DNA of 64,000 bases from Rhizobium sp. BT04 (lineage in GTDB: Bacteria; Pseudomonadota; Alphaproteobacteria; Rhizobiales; Rhizobiaceae): contig NZ_CP125652.1 in the NCBI RefSeq assembly GCF_030053135.1, positions 1,798,001-1,862,000 of the forward strand, in the 5' to 3' direction. This document shows, piece by piece, positions 1 to 8,284 of this stretch. Position numbers and translations under genes: made by a program. Below the pieces are notes generated by a model. That model had not been told where the DNA came from, ran no database searches, and was given only the letters and a program-made list of their open reading frames with translations. Each line of letters starts with the position of its first letter. Position 1 is the stretch's first letter.

Positions 1-320
1 GCCGTCAGCAGCGGCTGCAGCGCCGCGATGATGCCTGATATGCCGGCCGGCACGCCATTGGCGATCGCCCACCAGAGACCGGCGAGATAGAAACCATGCA
101 GGAAGAAGCCGGAATAGACGGCCCGCAGCGCCGTCGCCCGGCTCTTCGGCCATTGTGCCCGCGCCACCAGGCAAAGCGCCAGGAATGCCAAGGCCGACAG
201 CCCATAGCGTATCGACAGAAAGGTGAAGGGCTCGGAATGCAGCGCCGCATATTTCGCCACCACCCAGCCCGTGGACCAGAGCAGGACGAAAAGAGCGGGG
301 GCAAGGCGATCGAGGGACAT
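1..320 (-). CDS. DMT-family (EamA) transporter, 3' part outside window
   Basis: The minus strand from an ATG at 320 reads without a stop to the window edge, about 106 codons. It begins MSLDRLAPALFVLLWSTGW and continues with alternating hydrophobic segments and a conserved-looking start of EamA helix 2 (EPFTFLSIRYGLSALAFL). EamA proteins are inner-membrane transporters, usually about 300 residues with ten helices, so roughly the N-terminal third is visible. The substrate cannot be told from the sequence. The family call is good; the gene is simply cut by the window end. Confidence 0.75.
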   Translation of the reverse strand, partial: MSLDRLAPALFVLLWSTGWVVAKYAALHSEPFTFLSIRYGLSALAFLALCLVARAQWPKSRATALRAVYSGFFLHGFYLAGLWWAIANGVPAGISGIIAALQPLLT

Positions 321-470
321 GGGGGCTCGCAAGAAAAGATTCGCCGTGCTGATAGCGGCAGCCGGCGGCCGCAGTCAAAGGCGAAGCGTTGATGCTTATT
401 TGAAATTTCGCTGATGGTTGGGTGGATAGCGTGACCAGCGCGGCTCCTGTGGCGAATACAGAACGGCGCG

Positions 471-666
471 CCGTGAGGCACCCCCCTCTGCCCTGCCGGG
501 CATCTCCCCCACAAGGGTGGAGATTGGCAAGAGGTTGGGTCATCCGTCCCTCTCTGCTGTATCGAAATAGCCATGCGGTAGTTGTTTGGGGAAGCCGTCG
601 CGCCCAGCCGATCTCCCTCCTTGTGGGGGAGATGTCCGGCAGGACAGAGGGGGGTGCCTCACGGCA
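471..666. repeat. Inverted pair of rhizobial intergenic mosaic repeat arms
   Basis: Two arms of about 57-64 bp (471-534 and 609-666) are imperfect reverse complements. Each holds a run of C or G, a CTGCCGG-type core and CTCCCCCACAAGG (or its complement). They resemble the RIME-type palindromic elements scattered between genes in Rhizobium and Sinorhizobium. The open frame that runs through them at 422-925 is fortuitous. Nothing else is evident between 321 and 925. Confidence 0.7.
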
Positions 667-925
667 TGCCCTCTCCTCGCCACAGGATGAGAGAGGTGCG
701 GTTGCATCTGCACCTCGAATCCACCTTGCCGATCGAAAAACAATCATCTGCCCACATTTTGCGCAACCACTCGAGGCAGCCATCCTCCCCACCACGCCAC
801 TTCACTTCAAATGCCCAGATTTTCGCCCGTTTCCCGCAACGCAAAATCTTTTCCCCGAACTGCGCATGGTTCTTGCATTGCAATTTGCGTTGTATTCAAA
901 TGAACAAAAAAGGGGAGCCGCACCT

Positions 926-2335
926 TTGGCATTTGATGAAATGATTACCGGGGACGAAAGTCCTCGTCCGCCTTATGAAAAATATTTCGAGTGGTACAAC
1001 AGCCAAGACCGGGCGCATCTGATTGCCAAGTCCCGCGATGCGGAAAATATCTTCCGGAAGACCGGCATCACCTTCGCAGTTTACGGCCATGCCGACAGCT
1101 CCGAAAAGCTCATTCCTTTCGATATCATTCCGCGCATCATCTCCGCTCGCGAATGGCGCAAGCTCGCCCAAGGCATCGAGCAGCGGGTGATCGCGCTCAA
1201 CGCCTTTCTGGATGATATATACCACAAGCAGGAGATCATCCGTGCCGGCCGCATTCCGCGCCAGCTGATCGAGAACAACGTCACCTTCATCCCCGAGATG
1301 ATCGGCTTCCGCCCGCCCGGCGGCGTCTACACCCATATCGTCGGCACCGACATCGTGCGCACCGGCGAGGACCAGTTCTACGTGCTCGAGGATAACGCCC
1401 GCACGCCTTCCGGCGTCAGCTACATGCTGGAAAACCGGGAAACCATGATGCAGATGTTCCCGGAGCTCTTCCACGAAAACAAGGTGCAGCGCGTCGAGGA
1501 TTATCCCTACTTGCTTCGCCAGAGCCTCGCCTCCCTTGCCCCTCCCGGCTGCACCGGCAAGCCGCGCGTCGCGGTGCTGACGCCGGGCATTTACAATTCG
1601 GCCTATTACGAGCATTCCTTCCTCGCCGACATGATGGGCGTCGAGCTGGTCGAGGGCTCGGATCTGCGCGTCATCGACGGCAAGGTGAAGATGCGGACGA
1701 CCCGCGGTTACGAGGCGATCGACGTGCTCTATCGCCGCGTCGACGACGATTTCCTCGATCCGCTGACCTTCCGGGCCGATTCCGCGCTCGGCATTCCCGG
1801 CATCATGGATGTTTACCGCTCCGGCAATATCACCATCGCCAACGCGCCGGGCACCGGCATTTGCGACGACAAGGCGATCTATTCCTATATGCCGGAGATC
1901 GTCGAATTCTACACCGGCAGCAAGGCGCTGCTTGAAAACGTGCCGACCTGGCGCTGTTCGGAAGCATCAAGCCTGAAATATGTGCTCGAGCATCTGGAAG
2001 AGCTTGTTGTCAAGGAGGTGCACGGCTCCGGCGGCTACGGCATGCTGGTCGGGCCGACGGCATCGAAGAAGGAGCGCGCCGATTTCGCCGAGAAGCTGAA
2101 GGCCAAGCCCAACAACTATATCGCCCAGCCGACGCTGTCGCTCTCCACCGTGCCGATCCTCGTCAACAAAGGGATTGCACCGCGCCATGTCGACCTTCGC
2201 CCCTATGTGCTCGTGTCGGACAAGGTTCAGATCATTCCCGGCGGGCTCACCCGCGTGGCGTTGAAGCAGGGCTCGCTGGTGGTCAACTCCAGCCAGGGCG
2301 GCGGCACCAAAGACACCTGGGTATTGGAGGACTGA
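926..2335 (+). CDS. Circularly permuted type-2 ATP-grasp protein
   Basis: A predicted ATP-dependent carboxylate-amine/peptide ligase of the circularly permuted ATP-grasp family (formerly DUF404/DUF407), about 469 residues, the usual length. I chose TTG at 926 (LAFDEM) because AGGGGAG lies nine bases upstream and because the open frame further 5' runs through a repeat element. Recognisable segments are FYVLEDNARTPSGVSYMLEN near residue 155 and the glycine-rich EVHGSGGYGMLVGP near 360, a nucleotide-binding type loop. The stop overlaps the alpha-E start by one base (TGATG), so the two are translationally coupled. Family surveys predict that these operons make or modify small peptides; the substrate is unknown. 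Confidence 0.85.
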   Translation: MAFDEMITGDESPRPPYEKYFEWYNSQDRAHLIAKSRDAENIFRKTGITFAVYGHADSSEKLIPFDIIPRIISAREWRKLAQGIEQRVIALNAFLDDIYHKQEIIRAGRIPRQLIENNVTFIPEMIGFRPPGGVYTHIVGTDIVRTGEDQFYVLEDNARTPSGVSYMLENRETMMQMFPELFHENKVQRVEDYPYLLRQSLASLAPPGCTGKPRVAVLTPGIYNSAYYEHSFLADMMGVELVEGSDLRVIDGKVKMRTTRGYEAIDVLYRRVDDDFLDPLTFRADSALGIPGIMDVYRSGNITIANAPGTGICDDKAIYSYMPEIVEFYTGSKALLENVPTWRCSEASSLKYVLEHLEELVVKEVHGSGGYGMLVGPTASKKERADFAEKLKAKPNNYIAQPTLSLSTVPILVNKGIAPRHVDLRPYVLVSDKVQIIPGGLTRVALKQGSLVVNSSQGGGTKDTWVLED

Positions 2336-3276
2336 TGCTCGGAAGAACCGCAAACGGCCTCTACTGGATGTTCCGCTACATCGAGCGCGCCGAAAATATT
2401 GCCCGTCTGGTCGATGCCGGGCTGCGCATGTCGCTCACCCGCAGCAGCGCCGGCGACGACAACTGGGATGGCGTGCTGCAAAGCGCCGGCGTGCGCGAGG
2501 CCTATGACGAAGGCCATACGAAGCTGACGAACGCCGATGCGATCGACTATCTCTTGCGCGATCGCGCCAATCCGTCGAGCGTCATGTCCTGCATCGAGTC
2601 CGGCCGCAACAACGCCCGCATGGTGCGCACCGCCCTGACACGCGAGACCTGGGAAGCGACCAACGAATGCTGGATCGACCTGAAATCGCTGCTCGAAAAG
2701 CGCGTGAAGGCCGCCGACTTGCCTGAAGTGATCGATGTGATCAAGCGCCGCGCCGGTCTCATCCGCGGCGCCTTTCATGGCTCGACGCTGCGCAACGAAC
2801 TCTATAATTTCGCCCGCATCGGCACCTTCATCGAGCGGGCGGACAATACCAGCCGCATCCTCGACGTGAAATATTACGTGCTGCTGCCCTCGGTTTCATC
2901 AGTCGGCTCCTCTCTCGACAATGTGCAGTGGGAATCGATCCTGCGCTCGGTTTCCGCGCACCGCGCCTATAGCTGGGCCTATGATGGCGAATACCGGGCG
3001 ATGAACATTGCCGACTTCCTGACGCTGAACGTCCAGATGCCGCGCTCGCTTGCCTATTGTTACGAAAAGATCGTCAGCAATCTCGGCTATCTCTCCCAGG
3101 ATTATGGCGAGCGCCTGCCTGCCCACGATACTGCCGATGCGATCCGCACCACCCTGCAGACGAGAGCGATCCGGGATATCATGGATCAGGGCCTGCACGA
3201 GTTCCTGGAGGATTTCGTCGCGCGCAACAACAAGCTCGGTGCGGAAATTTCCGACGGCTATCGGTTCTATGTATAA
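2335..3276 (+). CDS. Alpha-E domain protein (DUF403)
   Basis: A 313-residue, largely helical protein that starts LGRTANGLYWMFRYIERAENIARLVDAGLR, the signature opening of alpha-E proteins. A second family motif, IGTFIERADNTSRILDVKYY, occurs mid-protein. The alpha-E family almost always pairs with the permuted ATP-grasp enzyme and a transglutaminase-like protein, as here. It is thought to be a scaffold or ligase partner, but no catalytic activity has been assigned from sequence. Translation is coupled to the ATP-grasp gene through the TGATG junction. Confidence 0.88.
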   Translation: MLGRTANGLYWMFRYIERAENIARLVDAGLRMSLTRSSAGDDNWDGVLQSAGVREAYDEGHTKLTNADAIDYLLRDRANPSSVMSCIESGRNNARMVRTALTRETWEATNECWIDLKSLLEKRVKAADLPEVIDVIKRRAGLIRGAFHGSTLRNELYNFARIGTFIERADNTSRILDVKYYVLLPSVSSVGSSLDNVQWESILRSVSAHRAYSWAYDGEYRAMNIADFLTLNVQMPRSLAYCYEKIVSNLGYLSQDYGERLPAHDTADAIRTTLQTRAIRDIMDQGLHEFLEDFVARNNKLGAEISDGYRFYV

Positions 3277-3288
3277 GCGGATCAGAAC

Positions 3289-4113
3289 ATGCGACTGAAG
3301 ATCAGCCATCTCACCGAATACCGCTACGACGGACCGACGCAGTTCTCGCTGCAAAGGCTGAGGTTGACGCCGCCGACGAGCCACCATCAGAAAGTCCTCA
3401 CCTGGGCGCTGAAGGTCGAGGGTGCGATACCCGAGGTGGAATATGACGACCAGTACGGCAATCACGTCAATCTGGTCTCGCTGGAAGGCGAGCAGGATGT
3501 GACGCGCATTCTCGCCGAAGGCGAGGTCGAAACGGAAGACAACAACGGCGTCACCGGCCCGCATACCGGCTTCTGCCCGCTTTGGCTCTTCCTGCGCGAC
3601 ACGCCGCTGACCAAGGGCGGCAAACTGGTGAAGGAACTGATCAAGGGCGTCGGTGGCGATAACGAGCTTGCCCGCATGCATGCACTGATGGCGGCAATCC
3701 ACGAGACGGTCGCCTATAAGCCCGGCACCAGCAACACCGAGACGACGGCCGAACAGGCGCTGGAGAAGAAGAGCGGCGTCTGCCAGGACCACGCGCATAT
3801 CTTCATTGCCGCCGCCCGCGCCCTGCAGGTGCCGGCGCGTTATGTCTCGGGCTATCTGATGATGGAAGAGAAGGTCGAACAGGCGGCGACCCATGCCTGG
3901 GCAGAGGCCCATATTCCCGGCCTCGGCTGGGTCGGATTCGATCCGGCCAACGAGATCTGCCCGGATGCGCGTTACATCAGGATCGCTTCCGGTCTCTGCT
4001 ATCGCGACGCCGCGCCGATTTCAGGCATGCGCATAGGCACGCCGGGCGAAACGCTGTCGGTCACCGTGAAGGTCGAGGACGGCGGGCAGATGCAAAGCCA
4101 GAGCCAGAGCTGA
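3289..4113 (+). CDS. Transglutaminase-like cysteine protease-fold protein
   Basis: 274 residues. The N-terminal about 80 residues (MRLKISHLTEYRYDGPTQFS) match the bacterial transglutaminase-like N-domain. The catalytic domain carries a Cys-His-Asp triad: Cys about 165 in SGVCQDHAHIF, His in ATHAWAEAH about 202 and Asp in GWVGFDPANE about 217. Such enzymes cleave or transfer amide bonds. It lies 12 bases after the alpha-E gene and closes this three-gene operon. A role in trimming or transferring the product of the ATP-grasp step is inferred from context. The C-terminus ends in a Gln/Ser-rich tail. Confidence 0.87.
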   Translation: MRLKISHLTEYRYDGPTQFSLQRLRLTPPTSHHQKVLTWALKVEGAIPEVEYDDQYGNHVNLVSLEGEQDVTRILAEGEVETEDNNGVTGPHTGFCPLWLFLRDTPLTKGGKLVKELIKGVGGDNELARMHALMAAIHETVAYKPGTSNTETTAEQALEKKSGVCQDHAHIFIAAARALQVPARYVSGYLMMEEKVEQAATHAWAEAHIPGLGWVGFDPANEICPDARYIRIASGLCYRDAAPISGMRIGTPGETLSVTVKVEDGGQMQSQSQS

Positions 4114-4214
4114 ACCGCCGGTCCCGAAATCCACCAGCTTCCGGCAGATGGCGCAGGTAAATTTGCCGTTCGTCAATTTTTCATTTGCATGCATCAAGTT
4201 TGATGCGACGTGCC

Positions 4215-4640
4215 TTAGCCGGCGGCAAGAACCTGGAGATGACCGAGGGCCCCGTAGCTCAAGATCGCCTGATCGGCCGTCAGCAACGGTACGCGATGAA
4301 AACGGGCGGTGGCAGCGATGATGCGGTCGGCCGGATCGGCATGAAACTCACCAGGCAGTCGAACGCTGTCTATCGCTATGGAAGGTTCGATCGGTGCGAG
4401 CTGGAGTCCCCGCAGAGACAGCGCGCTATCGATCCATCGCCCGACGTCATCGCCGAGCGCCAAGCGTCCCTTCTGCACGAGCATCGCGATTTCCCAAGGC
4501 GTAATCGCCGAAATCAGGATCCGGCTTTTCCCCGTCATCTGATCGATGATGCGCCGGGCTTGTGAGCTGAGACGCGCATCGTCCTGCAATGCCCAAACGA
4601 GGATGTGCGTATCGATGACGATCAACGAACGGCGTCCCAA
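4215..4640 (-). CDS. vapC: PIN-domain ribonuclease toxin (VapC-like)
   Basis: 141 residues with the PIN-domain acidic residues: Asp in VIDTHILVWALQDD near the N-terminus, Glu in PWEIAMLVQKG mid-protein, and Asp in DPADRIIAATARFH and LTADQAI near the C-terminus. PIN toxins are metal-dependent RNases that cut tRNA or rRNA when freed from antitoxin. The likely start is TTG at 4640 (a second in-frame TTG is at 4625), overlapping the end of the antitoxin gene by 19 bases, the classic layout of type II toxin-antitoxin pairs. The RNA target cannot be inferred. Confidence 0.85.
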   Translation of the reverse strand: MGRRSLIVIDTHILVWALQDDARLSSQARRIIDQMTGKSRILISAITPWEIAMLVQKGRLALGDDVGRWIDSALSLRGLQLAPIEPSIAIDSVRLPGEFHADPADRIIAATARFHRVPLLTADQAILSYGALGHLQVLAAG

Positions 4641-4864
4641 TCCACTGGTGCGACTGCCGGAGACAGCGGATCGTCATAGCGCAATACGCTGCCCTTCATC
4701 GCGCCGATGATACTCCTGCGTCCGCGAGTGTCAGGTGCCGGTGAAAGCACGGCAACTGGCCTGCCACGCTTGGTGATGACGATAGATTCGTCGTCCTTCC
4801 CCATCTGATCGATAAGGTTCAGACATTTCGCCTTGAACTCGGCTGCACCGACCACCCTCGACAT
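4622..4864 (-). CDS. Phd/YefM-family antitoxin (VapB-like)
   Basis: 80 residues, MSRVVGAAEFKAKCLNLIDQ then SIVITKRGRPVAVLSP, which is the Phd/YefM N-terminal DNA-binding fold. The C-terminal segment ending PVDWDAVR would wrap the toxin. I chose ATG at 4864 because AGGAG sits eight bases upstream; the ATG at 4870 is only two bases from it. The gene overlaps the downstream PIN toxin. A palindrome just upstream fits autoregulation by the antitoxin-toxin complex. Confidence 0.85.
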   Translation of the reverse strand: MSRVVGAAEFKAKCLNLIDQMGKDDESIVITKRGRPVAVLSPAPDTRGRRSIIGAMKGSVLRYDDPLSPAVAPVDWDAVR

Positions 4865-4875
4865 AACCATATCTC

Positions 4876-4891
4876 CTGTACACTTGTACAG
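4876..4891. promoter_or_regulatory. Palindromic operator of the toxin-antitoxin operon
   Basis: A perfect inverted repeat CTGTACA-CT-TGTACAG ends just upstream of the antitoxin Shine-Dalgarno. A TATATT hexamer on the minus strand immediately upstream could be the -10 element, placing the palindrome at the transcription start. This position suits repression by the antitoxin complex. The sequence shows the palindrome; binding is inferred. Confidence 0.6.
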
Positions 4892-4982
4892 AATATAATG
4901 CCATTTTCTTGCTGAGCAAGCGGAAAGAAAAAGGCGGGGTTTCACCCGCCTTTTCACTGATTTCCACTTTCGGATACCCGCT

Positions 4983-6722
4983 TTAGTGGCTGTCCTTACC
5001 GACAGCGTTTCCGCGGCATCCCTTGAGGAAGTCGAGGTCGGCGCCGGTGTCGGCTCCTTCGACATGCTGCTGATGCAGGAAGGCATAGCCTGATTTGGGC
5101 AGATCGTGGTTCGGCTGCCATTCGGCGAGACGACGCGCCAATTCCTCGTCGGAAATGTCGAGATGCAGGCGGCGGTTCGGCACGTCAAGCTCGATCATGT
5201 CGCCGTTTTTCACCACCGCCAGCGGCCCGCCGACGGCTGCTTCCGGAGAGGTGTGCAACACGACGGTGCCGTAGGCCGTTCCCGACATGCGGGCGTCTGA
5301 TATACGCACCATATCGAGGATGCCCTTCTTCAGCACCTTGGGCGGCAGGCCCATGTTGCCGACTTCGGCCATGCCCGGATAGCCCTTCGGCCCACAGTTC
5401 TTCATGACCATGATGCAGGTTTCGTCGATGTCGAGGTTGTCGTCGTTGATCTTCGCCTTGTAGTCGTCGATATCCTCGAACACCACAGCCCTGCCCCGGT
5501 GCACCAGCAGATGCGGCGAGGCGGCCGAAGGCTTCAGCACCGCGCCCTTCGGCGCGAGGTTGCCGCGCAGCACGACGATGCCGCCCGAAGACGTCAGCGC
5601 CTTTTCAGCCGGCAGGATGACGTCCTCGTTCCAGTTGACGACGTCCTTGACCTCGTCCCAGACGGTTTCGCCGGAGACCGTCAGCGCGTCCTTGTGCAGG
5701 AGGCCGGCTTCGCCGAGGCGCTTCAGCACGACAGGCAGGCCGCCGGCGTAGAAGAACTCTTCCATCAGGTATTTGCCCGACGGCATCAGATTGACGATTG
5801 TCGGAACGTCGCGGCCGCAGCGGTCCCAATCGTCAAGCGAAAGATCGATGCCGACGCGGCCGGCGATGGCGAGCAGGTGGATGACGGCGTTGGTCGATCC
5901 GCCGATCGCCGCATTGGTGCGGATGGCGTTCTCGAAAGCCTGCTTCGTCATGATTTCGGAGGGCTTCAGGTCATCCTTGACCATCTGCACGATCCGCCGG
6001 CCGGTGAGCTGCGCCATCACCTTGCGGCGGGAATCGACACCGGGGATCGCGGCATTGCCGGACAGTGCCATGCCGAGCGCCTCGGCCATGGAAGCCATGG
6101 TGGAGGCAGTGCCCATGGTGTTGCAGGTGCCCGACGAACGGCTCATCGAAGCTTCCGCCTCGAGGAACTCGGCCTGCGTCATCTCGCCGGCCTTCACCAT
6201 TTCGGAGAACTTCCACAGATGCGTGCCGGAACCGACACGTTCGCCGCGGAAATAGCCGTTCAGCATCGGCCCGCCGGTGACGACGATCGAGGGCAGGTCG
6301 CAGGAGGCAGCACCCATCAGCAGCGACGGCGTGGTCTTGTCGCAGCCGACGAGAAGCACGCAGCCATCCATCGGCTGGCCGCGGATCGCCTCTTCCACCG
6401 CCAGAGCGGCGAGATTGCGGTACATCATCGCGGTCGGGCGGAAGGTGTTTTCCGATGCCGAGAATACCGGCACCTCGAGCGGGAAGCCGCCGGCCTCCCA
6501 GACACCCGCCTTCACCTTCTCGGCGAGCTCTCTCAGATGGCCGTTGCACGGGGTCATATCCGACCAGGTGTTGAGGATGCCGATCACCGGCCGGCCGTCG
6601 AACAGGTCGTGCGGGTATCCCTGGTTTTTAAGCCAGCCGCGGTGATAGATCACGTCGCGGCTTGTGCCGCCGTACCATTCCTGCGATCTCAGCCTGCGCG
6701 GCCATTCCGCTTTCTTTTTCAT
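4983..6722 (-). CDS. L-arabinonate dehydratase (IlvD/Edd family)
   Basis: 579 residues. Cys59 in TPCNGH, a Cys in VGCDKTTPS near 127 and a Cys in SGTCNTMGTAS near 200 are the iron-sulfur ligands. A Ser in SDARMSGTAYG near 480 fits the catalytic serine. Length and cysteine spacing match the structurally characterised Rhizobium leguminosarum L-arabinonate dehydratase, a [2Fe-2S] enzyme. It converts L-arabinonate to 2-keto-3-deoxy-L-arabinonate in the oxidative (non-phosphorylating) pentose pathway. The downstream semialdehyde dehydrogenase and GguC genes supply the remaining steps. Other sugar-acid substrates such as D-fuconate or galactonate are possible. Confidence 0.9.
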   Translation of the reverse strand: MKKKAEWPRRLRSQEWYGGTSRDVIYHRGWLKNQGYPHDLFDGRPVIGILNTWSDMTPCNGHLRELAEKVKAGVWEAGGFPLEVPVFSASENTFRPTAMMYRNLAALAVEEAIRGQPMDGCVLLVGCDKTTPSLLMGAASCDLPSIVVTGGPMLNGYFRGERVGSGTHLWKFSEMVKAGEMTQAEFLEAEASMSRSSGTCNTMGTASTMASMAEALGMALSGNAAIPGVDSRRKVMAQLTGRRIVQMVKDDLKPSEIMTKQAFENAIRTNAAIGGSTNAVIHLLAIAGRVGIDLSLDDWDRCGRDVPTIVNLMPSGKYLMEEFFYAGGLPVVLKRLGEAGLLHKDALTVSGETVWDEVKDVVNWNEDVILPAEKALTSSGGIVVLRGNLAPKGAVLKPSAASPHLLVHRGRAVVFEDIDDYKAKINDDNLDIDETCIMVMKNCGPKGYPGMAEVGNMGLPPKVLKKGILDMVRISDARMSGTAYGTVVLHTSPEAAVGGPLAVVKNGDMIELDVPNRRLHLDISDEELARRLAEWQPNHDLPKSGYAFLHQQHVEGADTGADLDFLKGCRGNAVGKDSH

Positions 6723-6783
6723 AGTCTCTGTCCTTCAGGATATCCCCGGACCGCCTCGTACGGCCCGGGTAACCGCGCTTTGT

Positions 6784-8217
6784 TTAAGCCAGCGTGTAGG
6801 CGGTCTTGACGGTTGTGTAGAACTCGGCGGCGTACTTGCCCTGCTCGCGCGGGCCGTAGGACGAACCCTTGCGGCCGCCGAACGGAACGTGGAAATCGAC
6901 GCCTGCCGTCGGCAGGTTGACCATGACCATGCCGGCTTCCGAATTGCGCTTGAAATGCGTCGCGTGTTTCAGGCTGGTCGTGGCGATGCCGGCCGAGAGG
7001 CCGAACGGCGTGTCGTTGGCGATGGCAAGCGCCTCGTCGTAATCCTTCGCCCGGATCACCGAGACCACAGGTCCGAAGATCTCCTCGCGCGAGATGCGCA
7101 TCTGGTTGGTCGCTTCGGTAAACAGCGTCGGCTGCAGGTAGAAACCGGGCGTGTCGCGCGAGACCAGCTCGCCGCCGAAGGCGAGTTTGGCGCCTTCCTT
7201 CTTGCCGATCTCGATATAGTCGGTATCGGTCTTCAGCTGCCGCTCGTCGACGACGGGTCCGATATGGGTGCCAGCCTTCAGCGCATTGTCGACGACGAGC
7301 GTCTTCAGCTTGTCGGTCAGTGCCGCGACGAATTTGTCGTGGATGCCCTCGGTGACGATCAGCCGTGAGGAGGCGGTGCAGCGCTGGCCGGTGGAGAAGA
7401 AACCGGAATTGGCGGCAGCCTCGACAGCGACGTTGAGGTCGGCATCGTCGAGCACGACCATCGGGTTCTTGCCGCCCATCTCAAGCTGGAACTTGCGGTT
7501 ATGCTCGATGGAGGCGGCGGCGACGCGCCTGCCGGTGCCGGTGGAACCGGTGAAGGTAATGCCGTGAACGTCGGGGCTTTCGAGCATGGCCTGGCCGACG
7601 ACCGAGCCCTTGCCCATGACGAGGTTCAAGACGCCCTTCGGCAGGCCTGCCCGGTTGAGGATATCGACGATCGCCCAGGAACAGGCAGGCACCAGTTCGG
7701 CCGGCTTGAAGACGATGGTGTTACCGTAGCAGAGCGCCGGGGCCATCTTCCAGGCGGGAATGGCGATCGGGAAATTCCACGGCGTGATGATGCCGATGAC
7801 GCCGAGGCCTTCGCGGGTGATCTCGACGCCGATATTCGGGCGAACCGACGGGATGACCTCGCCGGCGAGCCGCAGGGCTTCGCCTGCGAAGAATTCGAAG
7901 ATCTGCGAAGCGCGGATGACTTCGCCGGTGGCCTCAGGCAGCGTCTTGCCTTCCTCGCGGGCGAGCAGCGCCCCGAGTTCGTCCTTGCGCGCCATGATCT
8001 CGTCGCCGGCCTTCTTCAGAATGACGTGGCGTTCCCAGATGCCGGAACGTGACCAGGCCGGGAAAGCCGCCTTGGCGGCGGCGATGGCGTTTTTCGTGTC
8101 CTCGGCGCTGCCATCGGCATAGAGGCCGACGACCTCGTTCGTATCCGACGGGTTGATGTTCTTCGTCGCGTTCGAGCCGACCCATTCGCCGGCGATCAGG
8201 TTTTGATAAATGGTCAT
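6784..8217 (-). CDS. NAD(P)-dependent aldehyde dehydrogenase, probable alpha-ketoglutarate semialdehyde dehydrogenase
   Basis: 477 residues of the ALDH superfamily. The catalytic Cys lies in FFSTGQRCTASSRL, the general-base Glu in FQLEMGGKNPMV, and the cofactor site in FTGSTGTGRRV. Context (arabinonate dehydratase on one side, GguC on the other) points to oxidation of 2,5-dioxopentanoate (alpha-ketoglutarate semialdehyde) to alpha-ketoglutarate, the last step of non-phosphorylating L-arabinose degradation. Succinate-semialdehyde dehydrogenase-type activity cannot be excluded from sequence alone. The next gene upstream (gguC) is 67 bases away, across a GC-rich hairpin. Confidence 0.87.
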   Translation of the reverse strand: MTIYQNLIAGEWVGSNATKNINPSDTNEVVGLYADGSAEDTKNAIAAAKAAFPAWSRSGIWERHVILKKAGDEIMARKDELGALLAREEGKTLPEATGEVIRASQIFEFFAGEALRLAGEVIPSVRPNIGVEITREGLGVIGIITPWNFPIAIPAWKMAPALCYGNTIVFKPAELVPACSWAIVDILNRAGLPKGVLNLVMGKGSVVGQAMLESPDVHGITFTGSTGTGRRVAAASIEHNRKFQLEMGGKNPMVVLDDADLNVAVEAAANSGFFSTGQRCTASSRLIVTEGIHDKFVAALTDKLKTLVVDNALKAGTHIGPVVDERQLKTDTDYIEIGKKEGAKLAFGGELVSRDTPGFYLQPTLFTEATNQMRISREEIFGPVVSVIRAKDYDEALAIANDTPFGLSAGIATTSLKHATHFKRNSEAGMVMVNLPTAGVDFHVPFGGRKGSSYGPREQGKYAAEFYTTVKTAYTLA

Positions 8218-8251
8218 GGGCTCAACAAGCCTCCTTTACCGTTTACATCAC

Positions 8252-8277
8252 GATCCGGCCGCGCAGGCGGCCGGATC
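8252..8277. repeat. GC-rich hairpin between gguC and the aldehyde dehydrogenase gene
   Basis: A perfect 11-bp inverted repeat (GATCCGGCCGC / GCGGCCGGATC) with a 4-base loop. No T-run follows on the minus strand, so it is more likely an mRNA-stabilising or processing stem than a full terminator. Confidence 0.5.
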
Positions 8278-8284
8278 TCAAAAA

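Noticed and set aside
422..925. Extension of the ATP-grasp frame upstream to 422
   Set aside because: It runs through an inverted repeat element and family members begin near the TTG at 926.
5499..6809. Long plus-strand open frame (436 codons) opposite the dehydratase gene
   Set aside because: It is Arg/Ala/His-rich, has no family resemblance and mirrors a well-supported gene; a high-GC antisense artefact.
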